Both the position numbers and the translations under genes were made by a program. From assembly GCA_903928365.1 (NCBI GenBank), contig CAIYQV010000141.1, forward strand, positions 1-6,889: a DNA stretch of 6,889 nucleotides. Reading direction: 5' to 3'. This stretch comes from an uncultured Flavobacteriia bacterium (GTDB taxonomy: Bacteria; Bacteroidota; Bacteroidia; Flavobacteriales_D; Crocinitomicaceae). Of the stretch, positions 1 through 4,705 are shown piece by piece (within the stretch, counting starts at the first letter, position 1; each line of letters opens with the position of its first letter). The notes under the pieces were generated by a model. It saw nothing but the letters and a program-made list of their open reading frames with translations. It was not told where the DNA came from and made no database searches.

Positions 1-755
1 AAAACAAAATTCTTCCCAATAAATTTGTTGTCCAAACCTTTCTCGCGACAATCGTTGGCATATTTGATGATCCCACCTTCCAATTGATGTACATTCTTAA
101 ACCCGCGATGACGGAACCAGGCAGATGCCTTTTCGCATCGGATACCTCCAGTGCAATACATGACCAGGTTCTTATCCTCATTTCCTTTCAGGTATTCTTC
201 CTCGATGTACGGCAATGATTCACGGAAGGTATCTACATCCGGTAATATTGCTCCCTTAAAATGTCCTACTTCTGATTCGTAATGATTTCGAAAATCGATC
301 AGGATCGTATTCGGATCATCCGTTAATTGGTTAAATTCTGCTGCATCCAGGTGTTTTCCCTTGTTCGTTACATCGAACGTTTCATCGCTCAAACCATCAG
401 CAAGGATCTTATCTCTCACTTTGATCTTCAATTTCAGGAAGGAGAATTCCGCTTCTGCATCATCGACAGCGATATTTAAGCGAACACCATTCAAAAATTC
501 CACCTGATACAATTCATCCCTGAAGCGATCCAGATGATGCAAAGGAACGGCGATCTGCGCGTTAATCCCTTCTTTAGCGACATAGGTTCTTCCAACCACA
601 TCGATGGCTGACCAAAGCTGAAATAAATGATCTCTGAAAAGGCGAGGATTCGGAATGTGCGCATATTGATAAAAGGAGATCGTAACGAACTTATATCCAC
701 TTGCACGCCATTTGGCTTCCAATTCCTCTTTATTTAATGTATTCCACAGTTGCAT
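1..755 (-). CDS. trhO: Oxygen-dependent tRNA uridine(34) hydroxylase TrhO (rhodanese-domain, UPF0176/YceA family), 3' end cut by window edge
   Basis: The frame is open from the ATG at 755 to the left edge, giving about 251 residues; the C-terminal part lies outside the window. TrhO enzymes hydroxylate uridine 34 of certain tRNAs to 5-hydroxyuridine using O2, in the cytoplasm. Residues 1-100 match the family's N-terminal acylphosphatase-like domain, including the segment VAKEGINAQIAV. A rhodanese domain follows from about residue 135: LIDFRNHYESEVGHFKGA, then the active-site loop YCTGGIRCEKA with C201 and C207, then HQLEGGIIKY. The CTGGIRCEK loop is the hallmark that separates this family from ordinary rhodaneses. 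The ATG at 755 gives the usual N-terminus and lies about 25 nt below a good promoter. The gene is divergent from the lipoprotein gene. Identification is firm at family level; I cannot see the C-terminal cysteines. Confidence 0.93.
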   Translation of the reverse strand, partial: MQLWNTLNKEELEAKWRASGYKFVTISFYQYAHIPNPRLFRDHLFQLWSAIDVVGRTYVAKEGINAQIAVPLHHLDRFRDELYQVEFLNGVRLNIAVDDAEAEFSFLKLKIKVRDKILADGLSDETFDVTNKGKHLDAAEFNQLTDDPNTILIDFRNHYESEVGHFKGAILPDVDTFRESLPYIEEEYLKGNEDKNLVMYCTGGIRCEKASAWFRHRGFKNVHQLEGGIIKYANDCREKGLDNKFIGKNFV

Positions 756-783
756 GCTATGTTGTTTTAAATAAAAAGTGATG

Positions 784-815
784 CAAAGGTATGATTTTAG
801 GCCTGAAAGGCAAAA
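784..815 (-). promoter_or_regulatory. Bacteroidota-type promoter for trhO (TTTG - 19 bp - TACCTTTG)
   Basis: On the minus strand a -33 element TTTTG (815 to 811) is followed after exactly 19 bp by TACCTTTG (791 to 784), a perfect match to the Bacteroidota -7 consensus TAnnTTTG. Transcription should start near 780, leaving about 25 nt before the trhO ATG at 755. The sequence is seen directly; the start site is inferred from consensus spacing. Confidence 0.75.
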
Positions 816-825
816 TGAATTTAGT

Positions 826-833
826 TACCTTTG
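826..833 (+). promoter_or_regulatory. -7 element (TACCTTTG) for the lipoprotein-Nudix unit
   Basis: TACCTTTG on the plus strand matches TAnnTTTG perfectly, but no clear TTG-type -33 element sits 17-23 bp upstream. The last base of the box is only 7 nt before the A of the ATG at 840. The predicted start near 837 therefore leaves almost no leader. The promoter also faces away from, and partly overlaps, the trhO promoter. Confidence 0.55.
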
Positions 834-839
834 GATAGC

Positions 840-1418
840 ATGGTCAGAATTACAATTCTTCTTCTTTTATCCAGCTTTGTGCTCTTTTCCTGTGGTCGAG
901 AAGCACATAACACCCGTAATGTAAAAGAATTACTCAAGAGCAATCACTTTGATCTTCCTGATCTGAAGTCATTTGCTGCGGGCGGAGTAAGATTTCAGTG
1001 TTCCGGTCTGTTCGAGGAGATGACCAACACCGAACTATTACTTTCTAAAAACGGAAAAGTATACTGGATCAGTGCGATCAATGTTTGGCTTACCGTGGAA
1101 AAGATCGATCCGGCGAATTTGCTACTCAACAGTGGCACCACTAATTCGGAGGAAATGATGATCAATGTTTTGGAACTTCGAAAGCGGTCTATGACCTATC
1201 ACGCTTCTTCTATTTTCAATCATTACAACTTCTCCGGAAACAAGATTACCAATGTAATTGTGGATGGTAGCGACATGTATGGTAAAGTTATGGAAACGTA
1301 CGATATAGGTCTCGTGGAGAGAGGGAAGCAATATTACCTATTCCAGTTATACGGTTCGGAAAAAGGAATCTCTTACCTTCATGACGATTTTCTGGACATT
1401 CTAAAATCCATCAGATAG
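840..1418 (+). CDS. Small predicted lipoprotein of unknown function
   Basis: A 192-residue protein I do not recognise. Its first 17 residues (MVRITILLLLSSFVLFS) form a typical signal sequence, and the following Cys18 sits in a lipobox-like LFSC, so it is probably processed by signal peptidase II and lipid-anchored. Phe at -2 is slightly unusual for a lipobox. The mature part alternates hydrophobic and polar residues, as in a beta-rich domain. It ends in a helix-like DDFLDILKSIR, a C-terminal pattern also seen in PsbP/Mog1-like folds, but this resemblance is weak and assigns no function. A TTG at 831 is in frame but lies inside the -7 box, so the ATG at 840 is the better start. The stop is 3 nt before the Nudix ATG, so the two genes are almost certainly co-transcribed. 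Confidence 0.8.
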   Translation: MVRITILLLLSSFVLFSCGREAHNTRNVKELLKSNHFDLPDLKSFAAGGVRFQCSGLFEEMTNTELLLSKNGKVYWISAINVWLTVEKIDPANLLLNSGTTNSEEMMINVLELRKRSMTYHASSIFNHYNFSGNKITNVIVDGSDMYGKVMETYDIGLVERGKQYYLFQLYGSEKGISYLHDDFLDILKSIR

Positions 1419-1421
1419 TCC

Positions 1422-2042
1422 ATGGATCCACTTATAGAGAAACTTAAAATTGCTATTAGCGGAACACTTCCCGGTCAACTTGCCCATCAGGAAATGTCGC
1501 CTTTAAAAAGACCAAGTGGTGATTTTCCAGAGAGGTCCATCGCACGATTATCCGCTGTTGCTGTGGTTATTACTTCCGTCAATGAAGTGCCGTCCATCAT
1601 TCTTACGCAACGACACGAATACGAAGGAGCTCATAGTGGTCAAATCAGCTTTCCGGGAGGAAAAAAGGAAGAAAATGATCTGGATCTTGAATTCACTGCA
1701 CGAAGGGAATGTCACGAAGAAATTGGGATTGAATTGAATCCAAAATCTTTGATCGGTTCATTAACAGAGGTTTACATTCCCGTAAGCAAATTCATCGTTC
1801 AACCCTACCTTTATTTTCAGCTGACCACGGACACGATGACCTTAAATGAACGGGAAGTGCGTGAAGTCATTCATTTTCCGATAAAAGAACTGCAATCGGA
1901 GGATAGTAAATCCACCATGGATGTTCGGGCACGTGAAGGATTGATCTATCGAAATGTACCTTGTTTCAGGACAGGTGAAAAGGAAATATGGGGAGCAACG
2001 GCTTTGATCCTAAATGAACTTCGGCACTTACTTACAGTCTAA
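1422..2042 (+). CDS. Nudix hydrolase, CoA pyrophosphatase type (NudL/NUDT7-like)
   Basis: A 206-residue protein with the two signatures of CoA-pyrophosphatase Nudix enzymes. Residues 60-80 contain the UPF0035-type segment LTQR...HSGQISFPGG. The Nudix box runs from about G79 to I103 and ends in RRECHEEIGI, which supplies the metal-binding glutamates E99 and E100 of the REuxEExGu core. The glycine-to-RE spacing is one residue longer than the classical box, as in NudL. Known family members cleave CoA and its thioesters to 3',5'-ADP and (acyl-)4'-phosphopantetheine in the cytosol; substrate choice cannot be read from sequence. Length fits the family (about 190-220 residues). It starts 3 nt after the lipoprotein stop, without a Shine-Dalgarno. 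Its TAA overlaps the stop of the convergent gene, leaving no room for a terminator between them. Confidence 0.88.
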   Translation: MDPLIEKLKIAISGTLPGQLAHQEMSPLKRPSGDFPERSIARLSAVAVVITSVNEVPSIILTQRHEYEGAHSGQISFPGGKKEENDLDLEFTARRECHEEIGIELNPKSLIGSLTEVYIPVSKFIVQPYLYFQLTTDTMTLNEREVREVIHFPIKELQSEDSKSTMDVRAREGLIYRNVPCFRTGEKEIWGATALILNELRHLLTV

Positions 2043-3544
2043 AAATGTACCCGGGCAAATCCAAATGCGCCAGAAATGCTGTTTGAAGAATTTTTAAAGA
2101 AGGACAGCGCATCGTAGGAAGATGCCCCAAATTCATATTTACCCTCACCCAGGCTAAAATTCACTCCGATAGGAATATTATTCTTGTAAATTCCTCCACC
2201 AAAATATCCGGCACTGATCGCCAACCATTTCACTGGTTTCACCTCACCACCTGCTGAGAATACCGCATTGGCCATACTTCCAGGTAATTCCTTATTAAAC
2301 GGCGCAACAAAATCCACCCCTATTTTGGCAATTTTTCCCAGATCAATACTGGCACCTAAACGAAAATTAGATGCGTTCACTACCGTGTGTTTTTCCTGGC
2401 CTACCAGCTTGAACAAACCTCCATCCTGCATGAACTTGTCGACCGCTTTGGTAATATTGTATTCGTCTAAACCATTCACCTCCAGACTTCCGACTAAGGT
2501 GTCCTGCACCTGATAGACATTACGATTGTATGTCACCTGACCAATATTATTGACTGCAGCAGCCACCTTTAATCGTCCAAAAAAGATCGCACTTGCGGAG
2601 AGATCAAAACCATATCCGGTACCCACAACCGAGGGTAAGACCTTTCCTTTTTCGGTAAAATTAGAAGGGTTTAAAGACGCCACAATGGAATCGTAATTGA
2701 TATTAAAATTCGGGGAAACAGAGGAATACACGAAAAAACCATCCGCATCCGAACGCATATCAAACATCGCCATGGATTGAATGTAGCGCCCTCCGATTCC
2801 CGCATAGATCTCCAGAAGCGAGTCCTTTCCAAATACCTTTCTACCGTATCCAAAGTTGTAATATCTGTTCCATTGGAATTTGATCTGTGAACCCGATGAG
2901 ATCCCACTGATATTTAAGGGAACCGAAATAGTTCCTTTGATCACCATATCGAGCGTATCCTGCGGAATGGAATCATTATTGGCAATCACCTGAATATTTC
3001 CGGAAGCATCTTGAATGGTTAGCGAGTCAAAATAATTGGCAAGTTTTCCTTTGAACAAAATATCAGTTAGTTGAGAATTCATTCTGGAATACCATTGGTA
3101 ACTCTCTCGCACATTGAATGCGATTCCACCAAATCGTTTGCTTTGATAGGCAAATCCACCCCAGTTAAAATCAGCGAACATACTCACGCCCGCATTCAAA
3201 TAATCGGAAGCATACTGCTTTTGCTGTTGCCAGGAAGCCGAATCTGTATTTTTCCCTGTAGCCTGAGCCCGAACAGTTTTAAAAAGAGAACGCAGTTTTT
3301 CCACATTCATCGAATCAGAATAGATACCCATTCCAAATTCAGAGGACCCCATCGTGAAATGCTTGTCTTTGTATTCCGGTCCCCAACCGAGTGCAGACGA
3401 ATTTATCCCCAACGACTGATAATCATTCACGAACGTAGTTGCGACTCCTTTACCCACGGCTGTGTAAGAAACACCTTGACTTTGTGCATTTAAGAATGTG
3501 GGAAGAAATAAAAGAAGAAGGAGGAAAAAGGATTGATTTCTCAT
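2039..3544 (-). CDS. Predicted outer-membrane beta-barrel protein, DUF5723-like
   Basis: A 501-residue protein with a clear Sec signal peptide (hydrophobic residues 6-18, cleavage after A20 in LNA|QSQG; the Gln at +1 is typical of Bacteroidota exported proteins). The mature chain has many alternating, aromatic-rich beta strands (for example IKFQWNRYYNFGYGRK and LAISAGYFGGGIY) and ends in an aromatic-terminated strand, GAFGFARVHF, as expected for a BamA-inserted barrel. Composition and length resemble Bacteroidota barrels grouped as DUF5723; I make that assignment from memory with moderate confidence, and no substrate is known. The ATG at 3544 is directly before the signal peptide and has no Shine-Dalgarno. 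The gene has its own promoter and a roughly 140-nt structured leader. It shares an operator-like palindrome with the upstream ZIP transporter gene, hinting at a link to metal uptake. Confidence 0.85.
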   Translation of the reverse strand: MRNQSFFLLLLLFLPTFLNAQSQGVSYTAVGKGVATTFVNDYQSLGINSSALGWGPEYKDKHFTMGSSEFGMGIYSDSMNVEKLRSLFKTVRAQATGKNTDSASWQQQKQYASDYLNAGVSMFADFNWGGFAYQSKRFGGIAFNVRESYQWYSRMNSQLTDILFKGKLANYFDSLTIQDASGNIQVIANNDSIPQDTLDMVIKGTISVPLNISGISSGSQIKFQWNRYYNFGYGRKVFGKDSLLEIYAGIGGRYIQSMAMFDMRSDADGFFVYSSVSPNFNINYDSIVASLNPSNFTEKGKVLPSVVGTGYGFDLSASAIFFGRLKVAAAVNNIGQVTYNRNVYQVQDTLVGSLEVNGLDEYNITKAVDKFMQDGGLFKLVGQEKHTVVNASNFRLGASIDLGKIAKIGVDFVAPFNKELPGSMANAVFSAGGEVKPVKWLAISAGYFGGGIYKNNIPIGVNFSLGEGKYEFGASSYDALSFFKNSSNSISGAFGFARVHF

Positions 3545-3555
3545 GGTTTCAATGT

Positions 3556-3576
3556 GCTATCGGGAGTGAAGATAGC
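3556..3576 (-). promoter_or_regulatory. Small inverted repeat just upstream of the barrel-protein start codon
   Basis: GCTATC (3556-3561) and GATAGC (3571-3576) form a perfect 6-bp stem around a 9-nt loop. In the minus-strand mRNA it would end 11 nt before the AUG at 3544 and directly follows the U-rich tail of the larger hairpin. It may be part of a structured leader; 6 bp alone is weak evidence. Confidence 0.35.
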
Positions 3577-3577
3577 T

Positions 3578-3621
3578 AAAAGCAAAAAGAGCAACAAATT
3601 CTATTGAAACTTGTTGCTCTT
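3578..3621 (-). terminator. Intrinsic-terminator-like hairpin inside the barrel-protein leader
   Basis: The 11-bp inverted repeat 3587-3597 / 3611-3621 (core AGAGCAACAA / TTGTTGCTCT) has a 13-nt loop. On the minus strand the stem runs straight into UUUUUGCUUUU, the U-tract of a Rho-independent terminator; the plus strand has no such tract. It lies downstream of the barrel gene's own promoter, so it could stop transcripts from both the ZIP gene and that promoter before the barrel gene. No other terminator follows the ZIP stop at 3757, so simple ZIP termination remains possible. The stem has 4 G-C pairs, so it is moderate in strength. Confidence 0.6.
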
Positions 3622-3657
3622 CCTGCTAAACCATGCTAAAACTATAAAACCCAAAAC

Positions 3658-3674
3658 TACAACATGATGTTGTA
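3658..3674. promoter_or_regulatory. 17-bp palindromic operator candidate (TACAACAT-G-ATGTTGTA)
   Basis: A perfect dyad with 8-bp arms and a single central base. It lies about +10 to +27 relative to the predicted start of the barrel-gene transcript, a usual place for a repressor site. Its outer half-sites TACAA-N7-TTGTA are the same as those of the dyad over the ZIP promoter at 4594-4610. As RNA it could also fold to a 6-bp hairpin with a 5-nt loop. The regulator is not identified. Confidence 0.6.
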
Positions 3675-3687
3675 TCTTTGAACAGGA

Positions 3688-3717
3688 CAAAGGTAAGTGT
3701 TTTTTTTAATTCTCCAA
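3688..3717 (-). promoter_or_regulatory. Bacteroidota-type promoter for the outer-membrane barrel gene
   Basis: On the minus strand TTG (3717 to 3715) is followed after exactly 19 bp by TACCTTTG (3695 to 3688). Upstream of it, 3719-3740 is an A/T-only tract like an UP element. Predicted start is near 3684, giving an unusually long leader of about 140 nt before the ATG at 3544. Confidence 0.75.
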
Positions 3718-3756
3718 GAAAAATTTTAAAAAAAATAAACTTAACGAATCTCAACG

Positions 3757-4581
3757 CTATCCGAGAGCCACATCAAGCACCATCATTACAAGGAACCCAC
3801 CAATAAAACCGAGCACAGCGACATCCGTGTATTTATCTCGTTGGGTTTCTGGAATAACCTCTTCCACGACCACAAAGATCATAGCACCGGCGGCAAATGC
3901 CAATGCAAAAGGCAAAATTGGCTCCATGTAGATCACCGCAACCGCACCTATCACACCAGCAATGGGTTCAACGATCGCTGAAAGCTGTCCATACCAAAAA
4001 CTTTTCCATCTACTGGCTCCTGCCCTTCTCAGCGGCATTGCGACGGCGAATCCTTCAGGAAAATTTTGAATACCAATTCCAATAGCTAATGCAACTGCTC
4101 CGGCAATGGTCGCACCATGCATGCCTGTAGCCGCTGCACCAAATAAAACTCCCACCGCTAGTCCTTCCGGAATATTATGCAGGGTGATTGCAAGAACGAG
4201 CAAAACAGTCTTGTGCAACTGGGTTTTTACACCTTCTGTTTCGTTCTCTTTAAAATTGATGTGAAGATGTGGAAGTTTTTTATCCAGAATAAAAAGAAAT
4301 ACCGCACCAGCCAAAAAACCCACTGCCGCCGGCATCCATGGCATTGAAGGATACATTGTTTCGGACATTTCAATCGAAGGATTAAGCAATGACCAGAAAC
4401 TGGCCGCAACCATTACTCCCCCAGTGAATCCTAGCATGCCATCCAGCACTCCCCTATGTAACGTTTTGAAGAAAAACACCAATGCCGCTCCGGCCGCTGT
4501 CACCAACCAGGTAAAGGTGGTGGCAATCAAAGCTGCCAGGACAGGATCCATTTCTTTAAAGAAGGAAAATAGCGCGTTCAT
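3757..4581 (-). CDS. ZIP-family divalent metal transporter (GufA/ZupT-like)
   Basis: A 274-residue inner-membrane protein with about eight transmembrane segments (roughly 12-37, 43-66, 82-100, 123-147, 155-180, 196-217, 221-240, 253-273). TM4 carries the ZIP metal-site motif HNIPEG (H135, N136, E139) and TM5 carries QNFPEG (Q172, E176); E205 in IVEPIAG of TM6 completes the pattern known from GufA-type ZIPs such as BbZIP. The TM3-TM4 loop is short, with a small His pair (H105, H107). Family members import Zn(II), and often Mn, Fe or Cd, into the cytoplasm; selectivity cannot be predicted here. The ATG at 4581 gives the usual 11-residue N-terminal lead before TM1; Met11 (4551) is an alternative. 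Promoter and operator-like dyads lie immediately upstream. The next gene downstream, same strand, is the outer-membrane barrel. Confidence 0.93.
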   Translation of the reverse strand: MNALFSFFKEMDPVLAALIATTFTWLVTAAGAALVFFFKTLHRGVLDGMLGFTGGVMVAASFWSLLNPSIEMSETMYPSMPWMPAAVGFLAGAVFLFILDKKLPHLHINFKENETEGVKTQLHKTVLLVLAITLHNIPEGLAVGVLFGAAATGMHGATIAGAVALAIGIGIQNFPEGFAVAMPLRRAGASRWKSFWYGQLSAIVEPIAGVIGAVAVIYMEPILPFALAFAAGAMIFVVVEEVIPETQRDKYTDVAVLGFIGGFLVMMVLDVALG

Positions 4582-4587
4582 CTTTCA

Positions 4588-4595
4588 CAAAAATA
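4588..4595 (-). promoter_or_regulatory. -7 element (TATTTTTG) for the ZIP transporter gene
   Basis: TATTTTTG on the minus strand fits TAnnTTTG. A TTTG at 4623 to 4620 could serve as -33, although the 24-bp gap is longer than usual. The box ends 7 nt before the ATG at 4581, so the mRNA would be nearly leaderless unless Met11 is the true start. The dyad at 4594-4610 overlaps the first two bases of the box. Confidence 0.5.
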
Positions 4596-4622
4596 CAATG
4601 AAACATTGTAAGATATTTACAA
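4594..4622. promoter_or_regulatory. Overlapping palindromic operator candidates at the ZIP promoter
   Basis: TACAA (4594-4598), TTGTA (4606-4610) and TACAA (4618-4622) alternate in orientation at exact 12-bp steps. The first pair forms a perfect 7-bp-arm dyad, TACAATG-AAA-CATTGTA. The second pair forms TTGTAA-N5-TTACAA. The array covers the ZIP gene's -7 and spacer region, fitting a repressor that blocks RNA polymerase. The same half-sites occur at 3658-3674. Metal-responsive repressors of the Fur/Zur or DtxR/MntR type are natural candidates by function, but the sequence does not match a consensus I know for them. Confidence 0.6.
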
Positions 4623-4677
4623 AATAGGATTTCAAGGATTTAAGAAAAAAACCTTTTCAACCTTTCCCTACATATTT

Positions 4678-4685
4678 TAATTTTG
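4678..4685 (+). promoter_or_regulatory. -7 element (TAATTTTG) for the class-V aminotransferase gene
   Basis: TAATTTTG on the plus strand fits TAnnTTTG, with a predicted start near 4689 and a leader of about 17 nt to the ATG at 4706. No convincing -33 TTG was found at 17-23 bp. Overlap with the ZIP operator array is not seen. Confidence 0.5.
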
Positions 4686-4705
4686 CTGCTACAATTATTG
4701 CTTCA

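Noticed and set aside
491..706. 71-codon minus-strand open frame
   Set aside because: It overlaps trhO in another frame; the trhO frame carries the CTGGIRCEK signature.
801..811. GCCT-GAA-AGGC inverted repeat between the divergent promoters
   Set aside because: Four-base arms are too short to argue for an operator without further copies.
831..839. TTG at 831 as the start of the lipoprotein gene
   Set aside because: It lies inside the TACCTTTG promoter box and merely adds three residues before a normal signal peptide; the ATG at 840 is better.
2268..2907. Shorter open frames on both strands within the barrel gene (plus 2268-2513, minus 2671-2907)
   Set aside because: They are shadows of the 501-residue gene, without start signals or recognisable motifs.
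3071..3493. 140-codon plus-strand open frame
   Set aside because: It is wholly antisense to the barrel gene and encodes a sequence with no recognisable domain pattern. The minus frame has a signal peptide and a barrel-like composition.
3673..3680. Plus-strand TATCTTTG as a promoter for antisense RNA into the ZIP gene
   Set aside because: It fits TAnnTTTG but has no -33 TTG at the right distance and overlaps the palindrome; AT-rich DNA produces such matches by chance.
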